From positions 105,831,254 to 105,895,253 of the forward strand of contig JAKGHH010000002.1 in assembly GCA_022828595.1 (NCBI GenBank): DNA of 64,000 nucleotides. Reading direction: 5' to 3'. The translations under genes were made by a program, and so were the position numbers. The notes under the pieces were generated by a model that worked only from the letters and a program-made list of their open reading frames with translations, was not told where the DNA came from and did not search any database. Shown in pieces: positions 11,006 through 23,600 of this stretch; the stretch's first letter is position 1, and each line of letters begins with the position of its first letter. The DNA comes from Nelumbo lutea (lineage: Eukaryota; Streptophyta; Magnoliopsida; Proteales; Nelumbonaceae).

Positions 11006-12070
11006 TTTTCCCCCCACTCCCGAGCTGAGAGTAACTCAACGAAGGGAGTATACTCCTTCTTTTCGCTCGTAAGTCGACGAGCTAGTAAGTGTTGATCCAA
11101 TTCCTTAGGTTTTGGGAGTTGTCTGTATGTGGCGAGCTGCCTACAAGTGGCGAGCTGCCTATAGGGTGAGGAGGTCGCTGCCAATTCAGTACTGTAGCCC
11201 TTAGGCTCTACATGCAATTTATAGTTCACTTTTGTTGATTTTGCCGATGCTGAGGAAGCAATTGCATTTTTAGCAATAATGTGGCCCGTAGGCTTTGGTA
11301 GTGACTTGTAGTCCACTCTTCTTGACTTTGCCCATGCCGAAGAGGCGACTGGGTAGTAATGTGACCCAAAGGCTATGGGAGCGACTCATAATCCACTCTT
11401 CTTGACTTTGCCCGTGCCGAAGAGGTGGCTGGGTAGTAATGTGGCCCATAGGCTTTGGGAGCGACTCATAATCCACTCTTCTTAACTTTGCTCATGCCGA
11501 AGAGGCGGCTGGGTCTTAAGCAGTAATGTGGCCTGTAGTTTTTGCCTGTTAGGTGCCAAGCTGACCAGGTGCCGAGCTACCTATGAGGTGCCGAACTGCC
11601 TGTGAGGTGCCAAGCTGACCAGGTGCTGAGGTACCTGTGATTGCTCTACATCAGCCTCGTAATGCCGGTCACCCACTCCTACAATAACCTACAAGGAGCT
11701 TGACCTTCGAGGGAGCACTACTAACTTAAGGTCGTCAGCTCACACGGGAGCCTTGCAGGCTTGACCGACAATAGCGCCCGTGCAGTCTGTTGGCCGCCAA
11801 CTTCCACGGAAGCCACAAAGAGCTCATCTTAGTAGGCGGGGACCTTACAAAGAGGACTGATGAGATTTTATCCGAATTGAAAGTAAAGTTGGTAGAGCTT
11901 CTTAGTCTGCTAGTACCCTGCATAGTCTTTGAGTTCATAAAAACTGTAAACTATAAAGTGAGAGCTTCAATTTCTAAAATGTGAGGACTTAGCTTTTTGG
12001 GAGAAGAGACTTAGCTTTTGTAGGATGAGAACTTAGCTTTTTGTACCAAGTTCCCACAGATGGCGCCAAT
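11006..12070 (-). repeat. Array internal domain 2 (type B)
   Basis: It carries the CACTCCCGAGCTGAGAG start variant and three to four 80-bp repeats, and ends with the primer-site-like TTCCCACAGATGGCGCCAA just before LTR 3. No protein is seen. Confidence 0.75.
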
Positions 12071-12919
12071 TGATGTAACCGGTTCTGGTCACGTACCAAT
12101 TTTTGGTGGTGCATCAATTTTTTTTTGGCTAAGTACCTCGTCATTTTACCTACTCCCAAGAGAGGATGGTGGAGCTCCCTGGTGGTGAACTGCTTGGGGG
12201 AGAGCTATGCCGAGCTCCCTAGTAGAGAACTGCCTAGAGGAGAGCTATATCAAGCTACCCGAGCTATGCCGAGCTGGGGAGAGCTATGTCGAGCTCCCTG
12301 GTGGCGAACTACTTGGGGGAGAGCTATGTTGACCGCCCTGGTAGTAAGCTACCTTGCTGGACTTGTCATTTGACCTACTCCTACACGTCCTGCAACTCAG
12401 AGGATGGTGCAGCTCCCTGGTGTAGCACAACCCGACTGCCCTCTACATGAGGTGATCTCCTCTCCTTTGTAGGCAGTAGGAGCTTAGGGACCTGCGAGAA
12501 CTCCATCTTTTCCTCCTCTTCGTATGTGGCGGGATTTGAGGAACCTGTGAGAACTGAATCAGAGGGCCCGGTGGTATTTACCCGGCGAGAACTCTCCGAT
12601 GGCTAAGTTAGCATTCTGATTGTAGAAAGTTTAGAGATAAACGAGAGAGCTAGAGAGCAAGGATTACCTCAAATTTTCCATTCTCCCCCATTTGTCTTTG
12701 GGGGTCGGAGTCCTTATATAGCGGTGTGTGGTCAAATCAAGCGTAACCACATCTATCAAGTCAAGCATAACCGCCTCTATCTCTCTGCCGCTGTCGTTAC
12801 AACCAGAGCTAAGGTGGCAGGTGCAAGCAGCTGTTGCCAAGTTGTCAAGAGGTTGCACTTGGTTTACATGAGGTGCCAAGTGTCACAATTTCACTAGAGA
12901 AACAAATCCGCCCTCATCA
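12071..12919 (-). repeat. Array LTR 3 (849 bp, internal deletion)
   Basis: It runs from TGATGTAACCGG to CCCTCATCA. The minus-strand TATA is at about 12714-12721. About 370 bp is missing at a junction near 12836, in the U3-like part. Confidence 0.8.
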
Positions 12920-14219
12920 TTTGCCCCCCACTCACGAACAGAGAGTAACTCAGCGAAAGGAGTAGATTCCTTCTTTTGGCCCGTAAATCGATGAGCTAGT
13001 AAGTGTTGATCCGATTCCTTATGTTTTGGGAGCTGCCTGTATTGGAGAACTGCCTGCAAGTGGCGAGTTGCCTACAAGTGGCAAGGTGCCTATAGGGTGA
13101 GGAGGCCTCTACTAGTTCAGTACTGTAGTCCTTAGGCTCTTGGGGCAACTTATAGTTCACTTTTGTTGATTTTTCCAACGCTGAGGAAGTGACTGGGTTT
13201 TTAGAAAAAATGTGGCCCAAAGGCTTTGGGAGTGACTCGTAGTCCATTCTTCTTGACTTTTCCCATGCCGAAGTGGCGATTGGGTAGTAATGTGGCCCAT
13301 AGGCTTTGGGAGTGACTCATAGTCCACTTTCTTAACTTTGCCCATGCCGAAGAGGTGACTGGGTAGTAATGTGGCCCGTAGGCTTTGGGAGCAACTCATA
13401 GTCCACTCTACTTGAATTTTCCTGTGCCGAAGAGGCGACTAGGTAATAATGTGGCCCATAGGCTTTGGGAGTGACTCATAGTCCACTCTTCTTGACTTTG
13501 CTCATGCCGAAGAGGCGGCTAGGTCTTAAGCAGTAATGTGGCCCGTAGGCTTTGCCAGTGAGGTGCCGAGCTGACCAGGTGTCGAGCTACCTGTGAGGTG
13601 TTGGGTGGCCTAGCTGTCGAGCTACCTGTGAGGTGCCGAGCTGTGCCGAGTTTCCTGTGAGATGTCGAGCTGACCAGGTGTCGAGCTGCCTGTGAGTTGC
13701 CGAGCTGACTAGGTACCGAGCTACCTGTGAAGTGCCGAACGAACCAAGTGCCGAGCTACCTGTGATTGCACTACATCCGCCTCATAATTTCGGGCACCCA
13801 CTCCTACAAGAAGCTTCTAGGAGCTCGACTTTTGAGGGCAGCACTTCTAACTTTAGGTCGCCAGCTCACATGGGAGCCTTGGAAGGCTCGACCGGTAACA
13901 ACGCCCTTGTAGTCTATTGGCCGCCAACTACCGCGGAATCCACGAACAACTCATCTTAGTAGGGGTGACATCACAAAGAGGACAGATGAGGTTTTATCCA
14001 AATTGAAAGTAAAGTTGGTAGAGCTGCTTAGTCTGCTAGTTCCCTCCATAGTTTTTGAGTTCGAAAAAACTGTAAGCTTTAAAGCGAGAGCTTCAATTTC
14101 TAAAAAGTGAGGACTTAGCTTTCTGGGAGAAGAGGACATAGCTTTTGTTGGATGAGAACTTAGATTTTGTAGGATGAGAACTTAGCATTTTGTAGCATGT
14201 TCCCACAAACGACGCCAAT
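12920..14219 (-). repeat. Array internal domain 3 (type A)
   Basis: It shares the CACTCACGAACAGAG start and the stretch TGATCCGATTCCTTATG with internal domain 5 and is nearly the same over several hundred bases. It holds four to five 80-bp repeats and then the GAGCTACCTGTGAGG repeats. Non-coding. Confidence 0.75.
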
Positions 14220-15452
14220 TGATGTAACCAGTTTTGGTCACGTACCAATTTTTTGTGATGTATCAATTTTTTTTTGGCTAAGCTCCTCGTCATTTGACTT
14301 ACTCCCTGGTGATGAACTGCATGGGGGAGAGCTATGCCGAGCTCCCTGGTGGTTAACTGCCTGGGGGAGAGCTATGCCAAGATGCCTGAGCTATGCCGAG
14401 CTGGGGAGAGCTATGCCGAGCTCCCTGGTGGCGAACGACCTGGGGGAGAGCTATGCCAAGCTCCCTAGTGGTGAGCTATCTTGGTGGACTCGTCATTTGA
14501 CCTACTCCTAGACAGCCTATAACATAGAGGATGGTGGAGCTCCCTGGTGTAGCGCAACCCAACTGCCCTCTGCATGAGGTGAACTCCTCTCCTCTGTAGG
14601 CGAAGGGAGCTGAGGGACCTGCGAAAACTCCATCTTTCCTCCTCTTTGTAGGCGGCGGGAGCTGAGGAACCTGCAAGAACTCCATCTTTTCCTCCTCTTT
14701 GTAGGCGGCGGGAGCTGAGGAACCTGCGAGAACTGAATCAGAGGACCCAGGGGTATTTACCCAGCGGGGACTCTCCGATGCCTAAATTAGCATTCTAATT
14801 GTAGAGAAATGAGAGAGCTAGAGAGCAAGGATTACCTCAATTTTTCCATTCTCCCCCCTTTGTCTTTGGGGGTCGGAGTCCTTATATAGTGGTGTCCTGT
14901 CAAATCAAGCGTAACTGTCTCTATCAAGTCATGCATAACCGCCTTTGTCTCTCTGCCGTAGCCGTTACCGCTAGAGCTGAGGTGGCGGGTGCAACCAGCT
15001 GTTGCAGAGTACGACTCTTCCAGGCAAGGGACAGCTCTCAGGGACAACTGTTGCAGAGTACGGCTCTTCTAGTCAAATCAGGCGCCGCCTGGCGAGAGAC
15101 GTGGGCGTAGGTCTCCAGATTTGTCAGGTACGATTGTCAGTCAGATCTTCTTGTGAAATGCCGAACTGCTCTTCCGTGAGCTACCTTGTACCAAGCTACC
15201 CTGCAAGTGGTGAGCTGCCTATGGCAACTTGCATAGGGGAGAGCTATGCCGAGCTTCCCGAGCTATGCCGAGTTGCTTGTGGCGAGCTCTGCTGAGCTTC
15301 CGTGGTGAAACATACCGAGCTGTTTGTAAGTGGCAAGTTGTGGCAAGCTCTATCGAGCTACCAGAGCTGCCCAATTGTCAAGTGGCTGCACTTGGTTTGC
15401 ATGAGTTGCCAGGTGTCACAATTTCACTGGAGGGCCAAATCCGCCCTCATCA
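14220..15452 (-). repeat. Array LTR 4 (full length)
   Basis: It is 1233 bp, from TGATGTAACCAG to CCCTCATCA, with the minus-strand TATA near 14882-14889. Open frames across it are translations of GAGCT-rich repeats. Confidence 0.85.
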
Positions 15453-16636
15453 TTTGCCCCCCACTCCCGAGCTGAGAGTAACTCAGTGAAGGGAGTATAT
15501 TCCTTCTTTTGGCTCGTAAGTCAACAAGCTAGTAAATGTTGATCCAATTCCGTAGGTTTTGGGAGCTGTCTGTATGTGGCGAGCTGCCTGCAAGTGGCGA
15601 GCTGCCTATAAGTGGCGAGCTGCCTATAGGGTGAGGAGGTCGCTGCTAGTTCAGTACTGTAGCCCTTAGGCTCTATGGGCAACTTATAGTTCACTTTTGT
15701 TGATTTTGCCCATGCTGAGGAAGCAATTGTGTTTTTAGCAAAAATGTGGCCCGTAGGCTTTGGTAGTGACTCATAATCCACTCTTCTTGACTTTGCCCAT
15801 GCCGAAGAGGCGACTGGGTAGTAAGGTGGCCCGAAGGATATGGGAGCGACTCATAATCCACTCTTCTTGACTTTGCCGGTGCCGAAGAGGCGACTGGGTA
15901 GTAAAGTGGCCCGTAGGCTTTGGGAGTGACTCATAGTCCACTCTTCTTGACTTTGCCTGTGCCGAAGAGGTGGCTGGGTAATAATGTGGCCCGTAGGCAT
16001 TGGGAGCGACTCATAGTCCACTCTTCTTAACTTTGCTCATGCCGAATAGGCAGCTGGGTCTTAAGCAGTAATGTGGCCCTTAGGCTTTGCTTGTTAGGTG
16101 TCGATTTACCTGTGAGGTGCAGAGCTGCCTATTAGGTTCCAAGCTGACCAGGTATCGAGCTACCTGTGAGGTGCCGAGCTGACCAAGTGCCGAGCTACCT
16201 GTGGTTGCGCTGCATCAGCCTCATAATGCCGGTCACCCACTCCAACAAGAACCTACAAGGAGCTCAACCTTCAGGGGCAGCAGTACTAGCTTTAGGTCGC
16301 CAGCTCACACGGGAGCCTTGCAGGCTAGACAGACAACGATGCCTGTGCAGTCTGTTGGTCGCCAACTCGCGCGCAAGCCATGAAGAGCTCATCTTAGTAG
16401 GAGGGAACCTCACAAAGAGGACTGATGAGGTTTCATCCGAATTGAAAGTAAAGTTGGTAGAGCTTCTTTGTCTGCTAGTTCCCTGCATAGTCTTTTAGTT
16501 CGTAAAAACTGTAAACAATAAAGTGAGAGCTTCAATTTCTAAAAAGTGAGGACTTAGCTTTTTGGGAGAAGAGGACTTAGCTTTTTTAGGATGAGAACTT
16601 AGCTTTCTGTAGCAGGTTCCCACAGATGGCGCCAAT
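15453..16636 (-). repeat. Array internal domain 4 (type B)
   Basis: It starts with CACTCCCGAGCTGAGAG and has the GAGGAGGTCGCTGC variant shared with internal domain 2. It contains four to five 80-bp repeats and ends in TTCCCACAGATGGCGCCAA. Non-coding. Confidence 0.75.
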
Positions 16637-17796
16637 TGATGTAACCAGTTCTAGTCACGTACCAATTTTTGGTGATGTATCAATTTTTTTTGGCTAAGTA
16701 CCTCGCCATTTGGCCTACTCCCAAGAGAGGATGGTGGAGCTCCCTGGTGGTGAACTACTTGGGGGAGAGCTTTGCCGAGCTCCCTGGTAGTGAACTGCCT
16801 GGGGGAGAGCTATGTCGAGCTGCCCGAGCTATGCCGAGCTGGGGAGAGCTATGTCGAGATCCCTGGTGGCGAACTGCCTGGAGAGAGCTATGCTGACCTC
16901 CCTAGTGGTGAGCTACCTTGGTGGACTTGTCATTTGACCTGCTCCTACATGGCCTGCAACTCAGAGGATGGTGTAGCTGCCTAGTGTAGCGCAACCCGAT
17001 TGCCCTTTGCATGAGGTGATCTCCTCTCCTTTGTTGGCGGCAGGAGCTTAGGGACCTGCAAGAACTCCATCTTTTCCTCCTCTTCATATGCAGTGGGGTT
17101 TGAGAAACCTGTGAGAACTGAATCAGAGGACCCAGGGGTATTTACTCAGTGGGAACTCTCCGATGGCTAAGTTAGCATTCTGATTGTAGAAAGTTTGGAG
17201 ATAAACAAGAGAGCTAGAGAGCGAGGACTACCTCAATTTTTCCATTCTCCCCCATTTGTCTTTGGGGGTCGAGTCCTTATATAGCGGTGTCTTGTCAAAT
17301 CAGGCGTAACCACATCTGTCAAGTCAAGCATAACTGCCTCTGTCTCTCTGCCACAGTCGTTACCACCAGAGCTGAGGTGGCGGTTGCAAGCAGCTGTTGC
17401 AGAGTACGGCTCTGCTAGGCAAGGGACAACTCTAAGGTCTGGCAGGCACAACGCCGCCTAGCGAGAGATGTGGGCACAGTTCTCCAGATCTGTGAGGTAC
17501 AGTTGTCTGGCAAGAGATCTTCCTGCGATATGCCGAACTGCTCTTCCGCGAGCTACACTACAAATGGTGAGCTGCCTAGGGGAGTGTTATGTCGAGCTCC
17601 TCAAGATATGCCGAGCAGCTTGTGGTGAGCTCTGTTGAGCTTCCTGTGGCGAGCCATGCAGAGTTGTTTGTAAGTGGCAAGCTATGGCAAGCTCTGTCAA
17701 GCTGCCCGAGCTGCCTAGTTGTCAAGAGGTTGCACTTGGTTTAGATGAGGTGCCAAGTGTCACAATTTCACTAGAGAACCAAATCCGCCCTCATCA
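16637..17796 (-). repeat. Array LTR 5
   Basis: It is 1160 bp, from TGATGTAACCAG to CCCTCATCA, with the minus-strand TATA near 17277-17284. Its end variant CTAGAGAACCAAATCC is close to LTR 3. Confidence 0.85.
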
Positions 17797-18172
17797 TTTG
17801 CCCCCCACTCACGAACAGAGGGTAACTCAGCGAAAGGAGTAGATTCCTTCTTTTGGCCCGTAAATCGATGAGCTAGTAAGTGTTGATCCGATTCCTTATG
17901 TTTTGGGAGCTGCCTGTATTGGAGAACTGCCTGCAAGTGGCGAGTTGCCTACAAGTGGCAAGGTGCCTATAGGGTGAGGAGGCCTCTACTAGTTCAGTAC
18001 TGTAGTCCTTAGGCTCTTAGGGCAACTTATAGTTCACTTTTGTTGATTTTTGCAACGCTGAGGAAGTGACTGGGTTTTTAGAAAAAATGTGGCCCAAAGG
18101 CTTTGGGAGTGACTCGTAGTCCATTCTTCTTGACTTTTCCCATGCCGAAGTGGCGATTGGGTAGTAATGTGG

Positions 18173-19784
18173 TGATGTGTGGCTCATTGTGACACTAGCA
18201 AGTGCACTAGCCGTTCAAGTAATAAAGTAGTGAGTGAAGTATCGTTCCCACGAGGATTTAGGAAACAATTACCAATACTAAATTGAACATTTCTTATCTG
18301 ATCAACAAATAAATCAAAACTCTAATGAAAGCTAAGAAATCCTAAATTAAAATCTATCTAAATCATTGGTCCAATTGCCTTCAATTCAGGTTAGAAGAGT
18401 AAGCAGTAAATGTCAATCTCAGAATTCAGCAATCTATCAATTTGGATCATTCGAATGAATCATGATTGAGCCTTGGTTTGGTGAAACCCCAAGGTCATGA
18501 ACAGCCTCTCTCAAGCGCATGTTCATCCTATGCATGAGTGACGGTTCTTCTATCTCTAGCAAGAATCTAATCCCCATGCATGCATTTCTTCAAACACTTC
18601 TAAGGCATCAATTCAAATCTGAATTGATCACCAACTGAATTGTGCAAGTTATCTCTAACCTTGCACTCAATTCAGTTCTTGAATAGTAGATCTGAATTCC
18701 TAGAGTCTCTCTCAAGCACTCTAGGAATTCCAAGCTGTAGATTAATTCGCCCAATCTGAAATTTGCAGATCTGAATTCTCTTTCAAGCAATTCAGATCTT
18801 GCAATCTCAGATCTGAGAATTCAGATCTGAGTTTTGAAGGTTAGTTGGCCGAATTGATCTGCAATCACACCCTTATTCAAGAAACTTCAAGTACAATGCA
18901 TGATCATTTGAATGAATCAAAAAGAATTAGATTGCTGAACTGAAATTTTACAAGCTGAAATACATCAAGGAAGAATGGAAACAAGGAGAAAGAAGAAAGA
19001 ACATATAACTAAGAAACTGAATTCAAATCAAAAGAGAATGAAACTACAAATGATTTATTACAAAAAATCTTTGAATCACAATCCCTCAATTCGAACTCAC
19101 CTTCTTCTTCTAGCTTGCTTGTCTTGAACTTCCTTCAGCCCTTCTTCTTCTTCTTCCTTGCGCCTAGCCTTCTTCTCTTCTCTTCTCTCAAGGTGGCTGA
19201 ACCTCTAAGAGTGGGAGAGCCTTTCTCTCAAGCAATTGAACAACTTTCTCCCCTCCTAGAGGCCTCCTTATATAGTTTTTTCAAGGGGGCTCTTGCCCCT
19301 TCTTGAAGCCTCTAGAATGGGGTGTATTACACCCCTCATGAACCTTCTAGAGTGCTCCCTCCTTCTCTTCAAGAAACTCCTAGAAGTTGCCGCCCCTAGC
19401 TCCCTTTGGGCTGCTATTTGGGCTACAACTTAGCTTGCTTTTGAGCTCATGTGGGCTACACTCTAGGCTGTTATTTGGGCTAAAAATGGGCCTTCCTTGC
19501 TGGGCCGAATTCTCCTCATAGCTAGGCTTCTTCCCTTGGATTTTCCAAAGAGTTTCACTTGCTCTTCTTGGGCCGAATGAAATTCTCTTGCTCTCATGGC
19601 TGGGCCGGGCTGAACTTGATAAATTTTTGGGTTTTCTTTTCTTGCTTTTGCCTTCTTTTTGTTGATTTGGCTCCCCCTGAAATCTTTCTTGCAATCAAGC
19701 TAAAATACGGCAAAAATTTAATTAAACCATTATAAAATTTCATGCAAAAACCTCATAAAATATAGATAAATTGTAAGTTCATCA
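18173..19784 (-). repeat. LTR of the LARD-like element, left copy (3' LTR in element sense)
   Basis: It runs from TGATGTGTGGC to TAAGTTCATCA. A minus-strand TATA (CTATATAAGGAGGC) lies at about 19262-19275. It differs from the right copy by one T in a T-run near 19277, the only difference noted. Confidence 0.9.
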
Positions 19785-19815
19785 AATACCCCCACACTTA
19801 AGCTTTTGCTTGTCC
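19785..19815 (-). other. Polypurine tract of the LARD-like element
   Basis: Read on the minus strand, TTAAGTGTGGGGGTATT lies directly before the LTR start TGATGAAC. It is preceded by the GAGGACAAGC...AAGC stretch often seen before the purine tract of plant gypsy elements. Confidence 0.75.
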
Positions 19816-20159
19816 TCAAGCAAAGACATCAGCCATAAACTTAACATTCCCCCCTTCTGTTCTCACCATTTACCTGGTGAACTTTTTAAGATAGAAATGC
19901 ATTGAGTAGTCGGGGAACTTTTGTAAGTGCTCAACTCTTATTCTTGTAAATTACCATTTAAGATATGTATCAGATCCAAGGAAAGGAGAATATGAATTTC
20001 ATCATAGTCTAGCCTTCACTCCTAATTCATATATAAATCAGCTCCTTAATTGTCAAGGTTAATAATCAAATTTAACTAAGTTTCACATCTGTAACTGAAT
20101 CTCAATGAGAGTTCAACTTTAGAGTGCCCCTTTGAACCTCAGCTATCACCACAATTTCT

Positions 20160-20342
20160 TAATTCTAGGGTTGAGTGCATCTTATGCTCCATCTCACCCT
20201 TTTCTTTTTTTTTTTTTTTTTTTTTTCGGTGTGAGTGCATTTTATGCTCCATCTCACACACTTTTCTCTCTCTCTTTTACTTTTCTTTTTTTTTTTTCTT
20301 TTTTTTGGTGTGAGTGCATCTTATGCTCCATCTCACACTGGT
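20160..20342. repeat. Short direct repeats in the LARD interior
   Basis: Three copies of GAGTGCATCTTATGCTCCAT (one variant has TTT), each followed or preceded by TCTCAC and separated by long poly-T runs. Confidence 0.7.
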
Positions 20343-21774
20343 CACTTGCTTGAGGTAGGTAAATAGGACTCATGTTCTGAGCTGCTAGTTTTACTATTCA
20401 GCTCAAAATAGCGGAGTCAATTCGGGCTTTTGTCTTTCTTTGCAAATATTGAACCTCAAGAATCAACACTTCAGATGTGCACTAGCTTTCTTGACCATTA
20501 ACAATGAAATCAAGGGCTTCCATACACATGAAGGAAGTTAGGGCTAGTCATGCTGAAAGGCATATTCAGCTCTCCTTTTCTCATGCATATATCAAACTGG
20601 GTTATTCACAAGAATAAAAACTTAATAAGTACATCAGTCTCCCTCAACTCATTGAATTCCTTCTTAAAAAAATCATCAAATAAATAGTAATGAACTTGAG
20701 GGGTTCCAGTCTTTTTTTGGTTATGTGATGTCATTGCCTGCATATGTGTGTTGGGGTGCATGGTTTCAGCCCCCATACCCTAGCCTCGGGCTCACTCCCC
20801 CACACTTAAGATGAACATTGTCCTCAATGTTCGTAGTGTTAGGCAGTAACAATAAAACTAGCAAGCGCATCATCAAGTAATAGGAGGTATTTAGAGGACT
20901 TCCCTGAAGATCATTCTTAAATTCTGCAATATGTTGTCGGTGGAAAACTTCTTCTGCTAGAAATCACTTGCAAACTAGAAGAGGAGATCAGTAGCTTTGT
21001 TCTAACTAAAAATAATTTAAACCAAATAATAAAAAGACTACTATACACAATTCCAAACAATGTAAATAATTTAACCAGTTTGTAATACACAACAGAAACT
21101 TACAAGGCCAAGAAGTTTGAATTCTATCTAACAAAATAAATAAATAAATAAATAAATTTAAAAAACAAGATCAAAAGCCAATATAAATATCTCTTGGAAT
21201 CTGATATGCAAGTGATAAACAAGTCATTTACAAGATTGAAACTAGCCTAAAAGTCTAAGAGTTCTTGAAATCAGCACACTACCAAAGTTATTTGATTTTT
21301 TTTTTTTTTTTTTTTTTTTTTGGTTAGAACTTGACTTTTGAGAACAGTCACTTACAAAAACTCCAAACCTAATATCAATAAGTAGGTCTAAAATCTGTTG
21401 CAGTTAGGTCTGAAATAAGTTTGATCCCAAGAGCTTAAGACTTCTCTTTCAAGTCCCAACTTAAATGTCTTGTATGCCTCAGACCTGAAATCAGATCTGC
21501 AATTTTATAATGAAAGCAGCCTTGATTTAGATCTGAATACCATTACATCAAAAATATGAAGCTCTTTTTGGACCTCACAAACATTAGTCCTAATCCAATA
21601 CAACCAATTCAGATTGGGTGCAAGTGATTTAAAAGATAACAAAACATCAAGTTCAAAGAAATTTCAGATCATGTACTCATACTGCCTCTGATTCTCTTGC
21701 ACTTCATAACTGATTTTACCATTCATGGCTTAAATTTTCATCAATGAGGCAAGTCTGATGCATCAAATTGTGAA

Positions 21775-23520
21775 TTGGGTGCTGTCACTACCCGAATTCA
21801 CATCAAAATAGAGTGGGTTCAGGTCTGAGTTCAGATGAACTCAAATCTGAACCAAGCAGAATGCAGTCCTGCAACCGGCTGAACTCAGATCTGAACTTCA
21901 AATCTGAGTTTCAGATTTGAAAACTCACATGCTATTTTTTCATTGTTTTCTTTTTATTTTCTTTCTCTATTTTTTTTTCTTTTTTTTTTTTTATAAATCT
22001 AAAACAAAATACAGCAATGCAACCAAAATCTTTTTGGATGAGTGCAGGTCTGATTGATGAATGCAATTCAGATCTGAACTCATTTTAAATTTTTTTTTTT
22101 TTTCGGTTGAGTGCTGCAGTTCTGCTATAGTAGATCTGAGTGCCGAATGCAACTCAGATCTGCAACACTCATGATTTTGTGATTTTTTTTTTTTTTTAGA
22201 GGGTAATAACTTCAAGATAGAAAGCAAAACAGGTCTCCTTTTATTAAAATTAAACTGAAACAAGGAAAATAAAGTAATCTACTAAAGAGATAAGAAGCAT
22301 AACTACAGTAATACAGCAGTTGCATTCAAAGCAAAAATGAAAAATTAAGCAAATTAAACCAACTATGAATGCAATGCTGAAGAACTACATCTACCAGCTA
22401 CACTAAATCAACAATCAAATATGAAGTAGGTCAACAATGGGAAAGAGAGCTAACTAGATCAGCAGTGGAGTTTCATGCTAATTGCTGTACTGTAGCAGCC
22501 CTGCTACAGCTCTGAATGCTAGTGGAATGCACTGCTGCTTTTATTGAATATGTGAGGCATCACAATTATTCAATCCAAACACACATCCTCACCAAATTTA
22601 GATTGGGTACAAGTGGGTAAAGCCAAGAATTCAGTCCACCCAGAATTCATAGAATGCTCTGTATCAGTTCAGTCCTCACATTATATCAACTGCATTTCAG
22701 ATTTGAATTTCTCTCATTCCTTGCTATCCATTCACCCTTGAGGCAGGTTGGATGTATCATAGGGTGGATTGGGGTAGTGATGGCACCCAATTCACCTCAA
22801 ACTTGCATCGGTTCAGATCTGAGTTCAGAGGAATTCAGATCTGAACTGAGCAGATCTGTAACAGCAGAATTCAGATCTGAACTCAAGTCTGAGTTTGGAT
22901 CTGAATTCTCAATTGCCTTACCTTCAGTTATTGCTACCAAATTGTTTTTGGGGAATAGCAGAAGTGCCCTAGGGTGAATTGGGGTGGTGATGACACCCAA
23001 TTCCCCTCAAAATTTCATCAGTTCAGGTCTGAGTTCAGAGGAACTCAGATCTGAACTGTTGCAGATCTGCAATAGCAGAATTCAGATCTGAACTCAGATC
23101 TGAGTTCTGATCCGAATTCTCAATTGCTCCTCTGGTTGTTCAAAATATCTCCCCCTTTTTTTTTTCATTTGTTTTTTTTTTCTTTTTGTAATGAAAGAAA
23201 AGAATAATAAAATCTGAAACACAAGCAACTCTTTTCGGTTGAGTGCTGCAGATCTGAAATCTGCTGATCTGAGTGCCGAATGCAACTCAGATCTGCAACA
23301 CTCATGTTTATGTAAAATTTTTTTGTTTTTTTTTTTTCTTTTTGAAGGGAACAACATCAAGATTGAATAGAAATCAAATATGCCTTTATTAAAATGAAAC
23401 TGAAACCAAAAAAAAGAAAGTAATCTACTTAAGAAAGAAGAAACATAACTACAGTAGTACAGCAGTTGCAGTCCAAGCTGAAATGAAAAAGTTAGCAAAT
23501 TAACCCAACTATGAATGCAA
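21775..23520. repeat. Degenerate direct repeats in the LARD interior
   Basis: A module running through an AATTGGGTG-like start, GGTCTGAGTTCAGA and AGATCTGAAC occurs near 21775, 22775 and 22977. A second module (CGGTTGAGTGCTGCAG ... GAATGCAACTCAGATCTGCA) occurs near 22105 and 23236. The interior thus grew by internal duplication. Open frames here (up to 134 codons) are low-complexity. Confidence 0.65.
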
Positions 23521-23576
23521 TGCTGAATGAGATCAGATTAAGAATGCTCAATGTTTCCTAATATTGCTTCTATAAA

Positions 23577-23594
23577 TCCCCGGCAACGGCGCCA
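23577..23594 (-). other. Primer binding site of the LARD-like element
   Basis: Read on the minus strand this is TGGCGCCGTTGCCGGGGA, six bases inside the LTR. It is the form known for plant elements primed by tRNA-Asp. It fixes the element's orientation. Confidence 0.85.
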
Positions 23595-23600
23595 AAAACT

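Noticed and set aside
19380..19694. 104-codon minus-strand frame found again, identical, at 24807-25121
   Set aside because: Identity is due to the two LTRs being the same sequence. The frame spans U3, has no recognisable domain and a low-complexity composition.
23094..23498. 134-codon minus-strand frame in the LARD-like interior
   Set aside because: It reads through poly-A/T tracts and direct repeats and matches no retrotransposon protein motif.
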